Shown: positions 45,418 through 58,151 of the stretch, in pieces | Layout: each line of letters opens with the position of its first letter | Numbering within the stretch: position 1 is the first letter of the stretch | From: Cryptomeria japonica | Taxonomy: Eukaryota > Streptophyta > Pinopsida > Cupressales > Cupressaceae | Length of the DNA: 64,000 nt | Assembly: GCF_030272615.1 (NCBI RefSeq) | Contig: NC_081414.1 | Coordinates: 911,035,009 to 911,099,008 of the forward strand | Reading direction: 5' to 3' | Program-made: the position numbers and the translations under genes | Notes under the pieces: model-generated | What the model saw: the letters and a program-made list of their open reading frames with translations, nothing else | The model's database searches: none | What the model was told of the DNA's origin: nothing

Positions 45418-48259
45418 TGTCATGACCCGACTTAGACCCTAGTTAGATTTACTTTACTATGCCATATACTTATATTGTTTACATTTTGCACGTAATTATT
45501 TGATTAGCTTTTTAATGATGTTAGATGGTAATTTGTGGTTTAATGACATTAATGATGGTCAATTATTTTATAATATCGTTATTTAATGATGATGAATTAT
45601 TATTTTCAATTATGATCATTAATGATATTAATGCTTTAATTAGATTTTAAACCTGATAATATGAATAATGCATTTTTATCGTGATTTGACAACCTTTTGT
45701 TGAGTTGCAGTAAGTTGCAGGTTAATCGTCGAAGGCAGACATATGACCGAGGAGGGGTTTTTCTAGCTCGCCAGTAGCAACCTAAGTATTGGAACCTTGT
45801 GCAAAGTACCCAATTAGATAAGCAATTAGTAAATTAAATTAGGGAGTTTAATATAAAATGATAAAATAAAAATAAAATAATAATAAGGATAAATTATTAA
45901 ATATACAAGTATTTAATATTACAATCAAGCGAGAAATTAATTATAATATAATTATTTAAAAGTGAGTACTTAAAAAAATATATAAGTTATTTGATAATTA
46001 AATTATAAAATAAATAAAATTTATTTAAAGAGATAACATCTTGTAAATTATTAGAGGACTAATTTTTAAAAAAATGATTAATTCAAGGAATTTATTAAAA
46101 TATTTATTAATAAAATAATTTAAATATATATGTATAATCAAGATTATAAATTATATTTTCGACATGCAAGATACAATGCATGAGTAAATAGTAAGATACT
46201 AAATTTAGGGAAAATAATGTGCTAAAAATATAGACGACATGCAAGGCGTGATGAAAACTAAATAATTAAATTAGTAGATTATTTTCTTTAAAACTAAATC
46301 TTTAAAATCATGCTAACAAATTTGTGATTTAATTTAAGAATTATTTTGTGAGTTCTAATCATGCATTTTATAATTAAAAATTTGGTTTTATTTTTAGAAC
46401 TTAATCATGCAATCAGTTAAATTTTATTTTTAGAGAATTTAATATTTATAAATATAGGGATAAATCTCTTATTTGATTCATTCCAATTCCTTTTGAGCTT
46501 CTTGATTCGTGTGATTTCTATGAAGTCGACAAGGTAGATTGAAAAGATTGTCTGAAATTGGGGAAATGCCTGTGATTCTTCTTTCTCACAGCCAGGTTCA
46601 TTTATTTTACATATTTTATTTGAGTCTTAATTTGATCTTTTCCTTTAAAATTTGTTCTTCTTGTCATAATTTCTGATTAAAAATTTAAGTACGGGAAATA
46701 AATTTGTTCAAGGTAGGTTTTTAATCTCTTCTTTACCACAAGATTTCTATCTATGAAATCGATTGACTCGTATTGTTTTGTTGTTGAGAGTAATTGGATA
46801 TTGTGGATTTAATGGTAGTTTGTTTGTTGTGCTAGTTGTGTTGTCAATGCCTTCTTCTTGATGTATCTTAAAAATTAGAAACTGGGTTTTAAGGAAATTT
46901 ACTGGGTTTTTGCATTTCAAATATTTCTAACTACTGTGAAAATTGCAGAGAAATTGGGATTTGGGTTTTTAATAAACAATTGAAACATTACAACTGTATT
47001 TGGAAAGTCTTGATAGTGGTAAATTCTAACTTCAAGATTGATTTAAGAATTTTTAAGAAAACAATAAAAGCAATAAAAATATTTAATAAATATATATTAG
47101 GAATTGATTTTAAACATTATATTAACTTAAATAGAGATTCTTAATTTAGAATTATTGAAAATATTAAAATTTAATTTTAATTTGAAGAAATTATATTATA
47201 AAGGGAAAATTTATAAAGAAAACATATAATAATATTATTTTGACATTAATCCGTGGAGGGTTAATTATTTTTCTGTCTATGAGGGATGATTATGGAACGC
47301 GAGTGCTTGTTTATGGGTTAACCAGGGAAGGGTGATTTTCTTCACCTCTCCAATAGGGTAATGATGGCCATCATATTTATTTATTTATTTATCTCCTTGC
47401 CATAACACATGTAGTTAGTTCAACCAGGATGGGTTGTTAGTTCTACATGATTGCACAGGATTCCTTTACTACCAGTTGGTACCGACTTGCTAGGATACTC
47501 TGTCGTGAGGGACGGGAGCTTATCAAGAGCACCGAGAAGCTTATGCTTCATTTGGTTGGGCAGATAAAATGCCTGGGTCATATGTCTGTCATCCGGTTTG
47601 CGAGAGAAGGTTATCCAGGTCAAACAGAGGCGACACATCTGGAGACAAAGAAAGTCAGAGATTCCAGATAAAATTTTATGTAATAATTAAAGATGTATAT
47701 TTTATTTTATTGTAAAAACCAGAATGGTTGCATGTAAAAGTTATGAAAAAGGACCTTTAAGGTAACCTGATGTAAAGCGACAGGAAGTCGCCATGCAATG
47801 TAACTAACAAAAGAAAAGAAGAAAAAAGGCTACTAACATACTAACCCACTAACATGCATGATTTACTTTCTTAGATTAGTTTTAATATACGCATGCATGC
47901 ATGGTCATATTTAATTATCTAGTAGATTATTTAATTATGAGTTTTTGTATGTTAATTTAATTTGTAATAATTTCATGCATACGATTTACGCTACACATGC
48001 GCACACATAACTCGACATCTTAACTAATTATGGTTTGCATTCTATTCGGTCCTCATGCATAATTTTAGTTTGTTATTTTTCATGCACATTTAATTTCTAC
48101 ATGTTATTTATGAGTTGCATGGTTGTTCAGTTACTTATCTATTACTTGCATGTTGATAATCATTGCTTTTGCATGTGCAATAATGATTAATTTGATTTTT
48201 AATTAAAATAGTGAGTTTAAGTTTGGTTTAACTAGGGTTAGGACAAGCGGGTCCTTACA
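45418..48259 (+). repeat. Element G left LTR
   Basis: 2842 bp, unusually long. It contains AT-rich central DNA and a 74-codon open frame (47447-47671) that also exists in the right LTR but shows no sign of protein-level conservation. Confidence 0.95.
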
Positions 48260-48262
48260 TTT

Positions 48263-48274
48263 TGGTATCAGAGC
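48263..48274 (+). other. Primer-binding site of element G
   Basis: TGGTATCAGAGC, three bases after the left LTR; complementary to initiator methionine tRNA. Confidence 0.9.
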
Positions 48275-51200
48275 TCTAGGTTCCACACTAGGGCCTTTAG
48301 TTTATTATTTTGAGATGTGATAGTTGATCGCAAGATATTGTAGTCTCAATGCATTTACACGTATGTACTTATCAATTGAGTTAATAGTTAGACCAACTAG
48401 ACTATTTCACAATCTTATACATATATATTAAATTTTATCAAAACAGTAAGATGATATTATTATTATTATTAATATATAGTTACATATATAATTACTTTAT
48501 TAAGTTTCTAGTATATATATAACCAAAAGCTTATAGAGAATGAGAAACGAAAATATACATAAAGTGTACTTCTAAAAAATTAAGAAAGAGATTTTTTTTT
48601 TTTTTTTAAAACTTATTTTTAATAAGTGTAGTTAAGCATAAATAGATGATTTTTAGGTATAGAAAAAGGTAAATTAGTACTGTATATATGTGATTGATGA
48701 TCACCCTGGATGTTCATGTGTAACACCTGAATGCATAGCATAATCATGGATAATGTTTGTATTGAGTGATGCATTAGATAACACCTTGTATGAAATAAGA
48801 TGATTATATTTTTTTTGTATAAATGCAAGGGAGAGCATGACCCCTTTTAGTTCCATATTAGTGCTTGAATAAACACTTTTGTAATCAGTAAATAAATCAC
48901 GTAGATTATTATTAATGCTTTGTGATTATCTCTCACAACATTCCTAAATAAACATCTTCTTTAGAAAGAAATTGTATAGTCATTGAGTAACGACACATTC
49001 TCTACTTAGCCTTACTATAATCTTTTATAGTAATAATATGAAATACCCTACTAAATTTAATTAGTGGTTAAGAGACATGGGTGTTTTCTTAAATTTTGAA
49101 ATGAAGTATTGGTACCTTAGCATTGATTCTTAAAAATAAAAATAAAAGCATAGAAGTCTTAGGTTCTCAATTTTTGGTCTCATCCAGAAGCATGATACTG
49201 CTAATCTCGTTATGAAAATCAATATATATTGTGCATGTCATCTTTAAAGAGTAGAGGGAATTATTTTTTAAACTACTAGAAACCATATAAGAGTAATGGA
49301 ATTAATAAGTATAAGAAATGCTAGATATTATTTTCTTTCACATACATTCCTTGACTATTTGATATGGAAATAAATTTGTATTGATTTTTAGATATGTGTG
49401 ATTTTAAGGATAGTAAATGAAAATTGACAAGGGTATCAAGGTTAAGGATGCATGATTGAATGATTCTTATATAGAATGCACTAAGGCTATATAAAGGATG
49501 TGCGTACCTCTAATTCCAAGAATGATTAATAGATGTATGAACAATATGACTTAATTGTTGGTCATGTTCTCTAACACACCTTGGACGCAAGGTGTTGTGT
49601 AGCTTTTACTCCCTCAATGTGACTATAATTAGCCACACAGTTTATGTGAAATTGGTTATTATGCTTGAAGCTTATTTTATTATTGATTGATAATTTTGAA
49701 TTATTGTAAGGACTAGTTGCAAATTTTTAGAAACTAGTCACCAAAGATTTATTCCTTATTCTTCTCATGATTCTTTAACACGCTTTTTGATTTTTCTTTT
49801 TATGATTTAATGAAGGGATTTTGTTACTTTCCATTTGAGATTTCTTTTAATTTCTTGTGGTCACTAGATTTGTGTTTATTTTACTAGTCCTCTAATGTGA
49901 TTTTGATATCATGTTCAAATGTTTATAGATAGGTTGTTTAAGGGGGTAAATAGTGGAGAATGTGCCAAATTTGAATGAGTATTGAACCTTGGTTAGTATA
50001 AGGGATGATACCCTATAATGGACTTGAATGTCCTTCCATAGTTCGTGCTTAATGGTTGTTTATCAATATCTAACATGGAGTAATATAAACTATAAAGCAT
50101 AAGAGTTGGACTAAAGGGTGGAATAAATCCGAGATGGACCTTGTGCACTAGAAGACTGAATTATTAAATATTGCTCTATTCGCTAGGTACGTGAGGTATC
50201 TCATTGAAATATTTTCAAAATTAGAAAAAAAATAGTAAGCATTTAAAAAGATACATAAGGTATCTTTCTAAGATTAAATGGTTAACAAATTTCATTGCTA
50301 AATTATTTTTCTCCTTGGGATATTTATTACCTTAGGACAATATGGAGAGTCAATTTCTCATATTCGTGAATTATGGTTGTGATGTTCCTACTTTACATAA
50401 GTAATAAAGATAAAATTCCTTCTCATAAGATATTTTGGCCTGGTGTATTCAATTATGATGTGTTGATCATGTATTGGAACATTAGCTAAAGGAAAACATT
50501 CTCTTTGAGTCAAAGTAATTAAGATCATGTATCATGACCTATTTGCTGAATTTGTAATGAGAAACATTATAACTAATATCATGTATTATACCTTATACTT
50601 TTTGCAATTAAGAGAGATTATATGTAGAAATGGTAGAGTTTTCCCTCATATGACTTCTTGTGTAATGAAGTGAGTACATAGTTTCCCTTGAATTATCATA
50701 TTGAATTTATTCAAATTCTAGAATTTTACAAATAAGAGGATTGAAATTAAGCCTTGTAAGGAATCCTGATATAGCCTGGCTTGTTGGATATTGAGAATAT
50801 GCCCACCTACATAAATGACATAGAACAAAGTAAGTGGACATCCTTGTTTTGTGTAAATGATAAACTTTGAGATATATTAGAAATTTAATATGGAATGTGA
50901 CGAGATAGGTCACATGATAATAAAATGTGATGGGATGGGTGTAATGCCTAGGTCGCATAATTAATGGTGATGAGATGGGCAGGATGCCTAGGTCACCTAA
51001 GGCAGTCAGAAAGATGAAATCATTAAAAAAAACTGAAGGCATAGTTTGATTGTAACTTGTTAATAATTAGCTCTTAAGTAATGTTTCTGATGTGTAGGCA
51101 ATCATAGCCTTAGACTATCTTTTTGTGATCACTATGTGAAAGGTTTGTGATCATCTTCTAACCTATAAAGTTAACATAATATTTTCAATCAGTTTGGACA

Positions 51201-51462
51201 TAACCTCCTATACATAGAAAATATGAAGTTTCTTAAATTATAAATAAGTATAAATTGATTAATGAAATCTAATTAGATGAAGGATGATATATTTATGAGT
51301 TTAAGAGTGATATATGATACGCGTTCTTGGTTAATAACATTTATTTTGCATATATTTCTTAAAACATTAGTGTATAGATGATTATTGGTTTCACATTGTG
51401 ACCTTACTAGAGAGATGTATTTTTCAGATGTGTATTATGACATCGGGACGATGTCTCTTCCT
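48275..51462. other. Element G interior, non-coding
   Basis: AT-rich, with a 16-T run at 48592-48607. Near 50890-51000, phrases such as ATGCCTAGGTC and GTGATGGGATGGG recur irregularly on the plus strand. I find no retroviral protein motif on either strand. Confidence 0.75.
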
Positions 51463-51474
51463 GGTGGGGAAGGA
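51463..51474 (+). other. Polypurine tract of element G
   Basis: GGTGGGGAAGGA directly precedes the right LTR start TGTCACGACC. Confidence 0.85.
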
Positions 51475-54318
51475 TGTCACGACCCGACTTAGATCCTAGT
51501 TAGATCTACTTTACTATGCCAGATACTTATATTGTTTACATTTTGCACGTAATTATTTGATTAGCTTTTTAATGATGTTAGATGGTAATTTGTAGTTTAA
51601 TGACATTAATGATGGTCAATTATTTTATAATATCGTTATTTAATGATGATGAATTATTATTTTCAATTATGATCATTAATGATATTAATGCTTTAATTAG
51701 ATTTTAAACCTGATAATATGAATAATGCATTTTTATCGTGATTTGACGACCTTTTGTTGAGTTGGAGTAAGTTGCAGGTTAATCGTCGAAGGCAGACATA
51801 TGACCGAGGAGGGGTTTTTCTAGCTCGCCAGTAGCAACCTAAGTATTGGAACCTTGTGCAAAGTACCCAATTAGATAAGCAATTAGTAAATTAAATTAGG
51901 GAGTTTAATATAAAATGATAAAATAAAAATAAAATAATAATAAGGATAAATTATTAAATATACAAGTATTTAATATTACAATCAAGCGAGAAATTAATTA
52001 TAATATAATTATTTAAAAGTGAGTAATTAAAAAAATATATAAGTTATTTGATAATTAAATTATAAAATAAATAAAATTCATTTAAAGAGATAACATCTTG
52101 TAAATTATTAGAGGACTAATTTTTAAAAAAATGATTAATTCAAGGAATTTATTAAAATATTTATTAATAAAATAATTTAAATATATATGTATAATCAAGA
52201 TTATAAATTATATTTTCGACATGCAAGATACAATGCATGAGTAAATAGTAAGATACTAAATTTAGGGAAAATAATGTGCTAAAAATATAGACGACATGCA
52301 AGGCGTGATGAAAACTAAATAATTAAATTAGTAGATTATTTTCTTTAAAACTAAATCTTTAAAATCATGCTAACAAATTTGTGATTTAATTTAAGAATTA
52401 TTTTGTGAGTTCTAATCATGCATTTTATAATTAAAAATTTGGTTTTATTTTTAGAACTTAATCATGCAATCAGTTAAATTTTATTTTTAGAGAATTTAAT
52501 ATTTATAAATATAGGGATAAATCTCTTATTTGATTCATTCCAATTCCTTTTGAGCTTCTTGATTCGTGTGATTTCTATGAAGTCGACAAGGTAGATTGAA
52601 AAGATTGTCTGAAATTGGGGAAACGCCTGTGATTCTTCTTTCTCACAGCCAGGTTCATTTATTTTACATATTTTATTTGAGTCTTAATTTGATCTTTTCC
52701 TTTAAAATTTGTTCTTCTTGTCATAATTTCTTATTAAAAATTTAAGTACGGGAAATAAATTTGTTCAAGGTAGGTTTTTAATCTCTTCTTTACCACAAGA
52801 CTTCTATCTATGAAATCGATTGACTTGTATTGTTTTGTTGCTGAGAGTAATTGGATATTGTGGATTTAATGGTAGTTTGTTTGATGTGCCAGTTGTGTTG
52901 TCAATGCCTTCTTCTTGATGTATCTTAAAAAGTAGAAACTAGGTTTTAAGGAAATTTACTGGGTTTTTGCGTTTCAAATATTTCTAACTACTGTGAAAAT
53001 TGCAAAGAAATTGGGATCTGGGTTTTTAATAAACAATTGAAACATTACAACTGTATTTGGAAAGTCTTGATAGTGGTAAATTCTAACTTCAAGATTGATT
53101 TAAGAATTTTTAAGAAAACAATAAAAGCAATAAAAATATTTAATCAATATATATTAGGAATTGATTTTAAACATTATATTAACTTAAATAGAGATTCTTA
53201 ATTTAGAATTATTGAAATTATTAAAATATTTAATTTTGATTTGAGGAAATTATATTATAAAGGGAAAATTTATAAAGAAAACATATAATAATATTATTCT
53301 GACATTAATCCGTGGAGGGTTAATTATTTTTCTGTCTATGAGGGATGATTATGGAACGAGAGTGCTTGTTTATGGGTTAACCAAGGAAGGGTGATTTTCT
53401 TCACCTCTCCAATAGGGTAATGATGGCCATCATATTTATTTATTTATTTATCTCCTTGCCATAACACATGTAGTTAGTTCAACCAGGTTGGGTTGTTAGT
53501 TCTACATGATTGCACAGGATTCCTTTACTACCAGTTGGTACCAGCTTGCTAGGATACTCTGTCGTGAGGGACGGGAGCTTATCAAGAGCACCGGGAAGCT
53601 TATGCTTCATTTGGTTGGGCAGATAAAATGCCTGGGTCATATGTCTGTCATCCGGTTTGCGAGAGAAGGTTATCCAGTTCAAATAGAGGCAACACATCCG
53701 GAGACAAAGAAAGTCAGAGATTCCAGATAAAATTTTATGTAATAATAAAAAATTTAGATTTTATTTTATTGTAAAAACCAGAATGGTTGCATGTAAAAGT
53801 TATGAAAAAGGACCTATAAGGTAACCTGATGTAAAGTGACAGGAAGTCGCCATGCAATGTAACTAACAAAAGAAAAGAAGAAAAAAGGCTACTAACATAC
53901 TAACCCACTAACATGCATGATTTACTTTCTTAGATTAGTTTTCATTTACGCATGCATGCATGGTCATATTTAATTATTTGGTAGATTATTTAATTATGAG
54001 TTTTTGCATGTTAATTTAATTTGTAATAATTTCATGCATACGATTTATGCTACACATGCGCACACATAACTCAACATCTTAACTAATTAGGGTTTGCATT
54101 CTATTCGGTCCTCATGCATAATTTTAGTTTGTTATTTTTCATGCACATTTAATTTCTACATGTTATTTATGAGTTGCATGGTTGTTCAGTTACTTATCTA
54201 TTACTTGCATGTTGATAATCATTGCTTTTGCATGTGCAATAATGATTAATTTGATTTTTAATTAAAATAGTGAGTTTAAGTTTGGTTTAACTAGGGTTAG
54301 GACAAGCGGGTCCTTACA
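51475..54318 (+). repeat. Element G right LTR
   Basis: 2844 bp, about 98% identical to the left LTR by eye, followed by the TSD GGATA. Confidence 0.95.
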
Positions 54319-54323
54319 GGATA

Positions 54324-54436
54324 AATGAATTAATTAAATAAATAAAGATTTATTTAATTAATAGAAGAATTAGGATTAAACAATTAAATAAATAAAATAT
54401 TTATTTAATTAGACAGGACAATTTTAGGTGTCTACA
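54324..54436 (-). repeat. Element D 3' LTR, inner part
   Basis: In element orientation it starts TGTAGACACCTAAAATTG at 54436 and continues with TTTAATTAAATAAAT words, resuming at 45417 after element G. The start is nearly that of LTR A. Confidence 0.85.
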
Positions 54437-54450
54437 TATTGCCCCTCTTT
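54437..54450 (-). other. Polypurine tract of element D
   Basis: AAAGAGGGGCAATA on the minus strand adjoins the LTR start, a near copy of the tract in element A. Confidence 0.88.
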
Positions 54451-54515
54451 GAGACAATGCATCTTGTTGTGTTGTTTTAAAGAAGATAAGATGAACTGAT
54501 ACAAAGAAGCCCCAT

Positions 54516-56060
54516 ATGGCATTCAGAGACATGCACGTTTCATTTACCGATGGGTGAGATGACAGTCACTTTAGAGGATGTGTACAGGATACTGAGGATA
54601 CCGATAGATGGGGAGTTGGTTCCTTATGATTGAGAGGGAGATAGGGATGCACTGAGACGAGTGTTCTAGGATCCCAAACTAGAGATGAGGGCAGAACACA
54701 TGACCTGGGATACTATGATAGCTACAAGATTGGTGCTACCAATGGTGCTAGTAGGATTTATGAGTGGCTTTCTCTGTCCAAACAGGGCGACACAAGGGTT
54801 GGCTATGGGACGGGGGAGGACTCTAGAGACATTGGTGACAGAGCACACTAGGTTTGCATGGGGGTCATGTCTGCTGGCACACATGTATTATGAGTTGCAT
54901 CAGTTTGTGTATCATGGATCAACAAGATTGAGATGCGGAGTGACATTGCTGCAAGTATGGGCATATGAGTATCTTTCGGTTACACGGTTGATACACTTTA
55001 GAGGCAGGGGACATTGGTGTATTTATGTACATTTGTATGATATGATTACTTCCCAGCCACAGATTGGGAGGCTAGAGTATTGGCGCAGAGTGATTGATGA
55101 GGTAGACAATGTGGTATGGAGGGGCCTTACTAAGATTGTGAGGAGTGGGAGGATGACGCAATGGAGCTGCCATATGTGTTCCGGAGTAGGTATCTAATCA
55201 GGTGGACACCATATGTTATTGAGTGGCAGTTGATTGATAGAGTATGAAGGAAGTTTGATAGGATGCAGCGGATGCCATGTGGCTCAGGGATGTATGCACA
55301 GACAGTGAGAGATCGTGTGCATTTAGGTCCATTACTGTCTTATGATCATGCATTGGCACAGATGCAGGAGATAGTTCCCATGCCTTGGGATATTTGGGTA
55401 GATCTGGAGGACGCAAGGATGGATGCTAAGTATAGCGCATATTGTTTATAGAATTCATTTCCATGGATGGAGAATCCAAGGGAGCTGATAGATGGTGATG
55501 GTGGGGAGGATAGTAGGGATGGTGGAGGAAGAGGCAGACGATGGAGGTGAGGTGCAGTAGCAATAAGGAGGGTAGATCGGAGGAGAGATGGAGGAGAGGA
55601 GAGACCATCTCATGTTGTCAAAGGTAGAGGTGTACTGCCTTTACAGGTGCCCAAATAGGGACAGGGATAGGGACAACCACAAGAGCATCCACAGGGACAG
55701 GGGAAGGAGGGAGGAGAGGAGGAGGATGAGCTACTATCCTTGAGAGATATCTTCTAGGGACAGGCAGATGAGATCGAGGATCTAGAGCAAGATGGGGCTA
55801 GGCTCAGGAGACAACTAAGGGACATTGAGTGGGAGAGAGATCAGGCTATTCAACACTACACAGAGGCTGAGATAGTATTGAGGGCAGGTAGGCAGGTAGC
55901 AGAGGACACAGCTGCTGGATACGCCTATGTTTTATGGGTAGGGGAGGAGATAACCTAATAGAGAGACCTATATTATGGAGTTGTGCCACCAGATTAGTAG
56001 GCTAGGAGCTTCCAGAGACCATCACAGACTACGATGACCACTGGAGGGAGAGACAGGAGA
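54516..56060 (+). pseudogene. PMD protein pseudogene, antisense inside element D (N-terminus deleted)
   Basis: Homology begins abruptly at WHSETC (54516), only about 65 bp from the PPT, so the first exon and N-terminal domain are lost. Then TFHLPMGEMTVTLEDVYRIL (54535), an open stretch 54685-55197 with FAWGSCLLAHMYYELHQFVY and CGVTLLQVWAYEYLSV, and after a frameshift near 55130, YVIEWQLIDRV and VPMPWDIWVDLEDARMDAKY (about 55375-55435). The C-terminus (55740-55960) is a probable coiled coil: DEIEDLEQDGARLRRQLRDI onward to RVAEDTA-like sequence and VGEEIT, then YYGVVPPD. The same WHSET, GEEI and VVPxDQ segments occur in copy A, so A and D share a PMD lineage. Stops near 54630 and 54668 and later frameshifts break it. 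The retroelement's gag-protease frame is on the other strand. Confidence 0.85.
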
Positions 56061-57914
56061 CTGGGTCCTCCACCACCACCAGATAGAGGGGGAAAGAGAG
56101 AATATTCTGGGGCGGGGACTTCCAGGGCTCAGACTCCATCAAGGTTGGTTGGCTCTGAGGGAGGGAGTTCATCATAGCCTTAGAGGGTTGCCTATGTATC
56201 AGGTTCTATACCATGTTTATATGCTAATGTACACACCTCTGGGTGATTTTGCAGCCATATGTATTTTGACATCATTGTATCATGACACTTATGATTTTTG
56301 AGATATATATATGAGATGATTCATCCTTGCGACAGCTATATGTATGTGTACCTATGTGATGTTGCTTCTATGTGATGCATGTTTCTATGTGATGCTTATG
56401 AGATGGATGCAAATATGTACATGATGAAATGCACTATATTTTTTTTTATGTTTAATATGTCATGTATGATGCAAATGTGAATGTGAATGTATGAAATGCA
56501 GATGAATATGATAATGCAAACAACTATTTACATGATGAGAATGTAAAATGTGCTAACATGTGTTATGTGCAGGATACGGTGCAACTGTGATATCTATATG
56601 TATGAAATACTAATACGTGGTAATGCAGGTGCAAACTGCATGAAGTGCAAACATTTTTGGCATGTCATTATACTCAGTCATGTGATAGCGGGGTACACGG
56701 ACTCAAGAAGGACGATGGAGGTCAGTCAAGAAAGGGGGATGGAAGATAGAAGATATGGAAGTGAAAGAGCTTCTTGTGCTATTATCATCACTGAGCTTTA
56801 TTATGGAAACTAGGTTATGATAATCCAGATATAGGTTCGAACCAGAAAGTCATTGTACTCATTTGCATGGAGATCAGATAGTTGCAAACAAGGAATGCCC
56901 CAGTTCACACTAGACTCACAATGTCCTCATATCCTTGGACAAGTCATAGCATTACTAAGAGACAATCCACAGACAGCAAAACAAAAGGAGAACATATCCC
57001 ATCCTCGCCTTTCTAGTCAAAGACATCCTGGAGACAAAATCTCTAATCAAAGACATCAAGAAAAAGCTAAAAGACATGTCACCAAATAGATAAAATCAAA
57101 AGAAAACCAAGACTCGACACCGACATCCACTGTAGTCCTCAAGTTTAGTGTCTTTTGTCACTTGTATAAGTCTATTTGATTTTGGTCACAATGTTTTCAT
57201 TCACAAAAGGATAGATAGCACTGAACCATAATGTTGTCTAAGTTTGTTGAAAAGATTGGATTTGTTGAAGCCCATTGTTGCTTGTGTCTCATCTGAAACT
57301 AACTAAATCCATGAAATTGATACTTTACTATGTAGAAGATGAAACTTTATTATGGATCTATGATGCAAGTGTTGCTTTATTATGGACTATGTACGGATAG
57401 ACTGAAGTAGACTGGAAGAAACTATACTCCTCAGAATGTGTGATGCTCTCAGTTCCACCACATCACTAGACATGGGATTTTCCTTAGCCACAGATAGGAG
57501 CTGATTTATTATGGATGGAAAGGGGTGAAAAGGAGGGATTATTATGAATGGCTAACCAATCTTAGGTAGATCAATAACAAGCCATGATGGGAATGGGTAA
57601 GTTTATTATGGATGGATAGGTTGTGAGTGTGTGCAAAGTGAATGGATGATATTGAATCCTGAAGGAGGGAGGAGCAATGTCTCTATACATGGCACTGGTC
57701 ACCCAGTTTTCACCATGGTACTTGCCTAGGGCGCCACTGAAGTGGTTTTCACCATTGGATGAATTTATTTCTTTTAACTTTTTTTGTGTCACAAGGCGTT
57801 TGCTAGGTTTTCACCAAGTAACAATTTTTTATATTTATATGATTTTTTTTTGAATTTTTGAATTTTTGAATTTTTTGCTTTTTTTGTATTTTTGAATTAG
57901 GATATGCTGAAGAG
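56061..57914. mobile_element. Element D spacer between PMD and integrase tail
   Basis: Non-coding. About 56330-56560 is rich in ATGATGCAAATGTGAATG-type words, 57300-57560 repeats CTTTATTATGGA, and 57830-57900 is T-rich with GAATTTTT repeats resembling the A-rich tract at 640-850 in element A. Confidence 0.55.
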
Positions 57915-58145
57915 CTATGTGTAAAACCTACAAAGGTGCATGCTATTGATAGGATCTTCCAAAGGTTCTCCCTCTGGTGTCGAAAGCTGATATGTACCTG
58001 ATCCATAGACTATGGTGATGACATAGGGACTAAGCCAATTTGGTTTCAATTTTCCTTTCTTCTCTCTGTCTTGCTGATTCTTATGATTTTCTTTGAGAAC
58101 TAAGTCACCCACCTCAAATGTGTGAGGCTTTACCTTATGATTGTA
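57915..58145 (-). pseudogene. Element D integrase C-terminal tail (Ty3/gypsy)
   Basis: The minus strand reads VKPHTFEVGDLVLKENHKNQ and KLKPNWLSPYVITIVYGSGT, then LSTPEGEPLEDPINSMHLCR and a stop. This GD-LV-L...KPNW-GPY pattern is the C-terminal DNA-binding region of plant gypsy integrases. Upstream there is no catalytic core, so this is a fragment left by an internal deletion. It fixes the 3' end of pol and shows that the PMD gene lies downstream of it on the other strand. Confidence 0.9.
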
Positions 58146-58151
58146 ACTATG

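Larger units (their letters stand above)
45418..54318 (+). mobile_element. Element G: complete large non-coding LTR retrotransposon, TSD GGATA
   Basis: Two LTRs of 2842 and 2844 bp start TGTCATGACCCGACTT or TGTCACGACCCGACTT and end ...GCGGGTCCTTACA. Flanks are GGATA at 45413-45417 and 54319-54323. PBS and PPT are present. The 3.2-kb interior (48260-51474) has no gag, protease, integrase or RT in any frame, so G is a large retrotransposon derivative (LARD). LTR ends of the type TGTCACGACCC are common in plant chromoviruses of Ty3/gypsy, so that is the likely parent group (inference). I counted about fifty differences between the LTRs, about 2%, so the insertion is relatively recent compared with F. 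Confidence 0.95.

Noticed and set aside
47447-47671. 74-codon open frame in both LTRs of element G
   Set aside because: Between the two LTR copies most changes in it alter the amino acid (about six replacement to one silent), so there is no sign of protein selection.
48619-51042. Short open frames in the interior of element G
   Set aside because: No retroelement motifs and biased AT-rich composition; treated as non-coding.
56833-56846. GGTTCGAACC resembling a tRNA T-arm
   Set aside because: A short palindrome with no cloverleaf context; likely chance.
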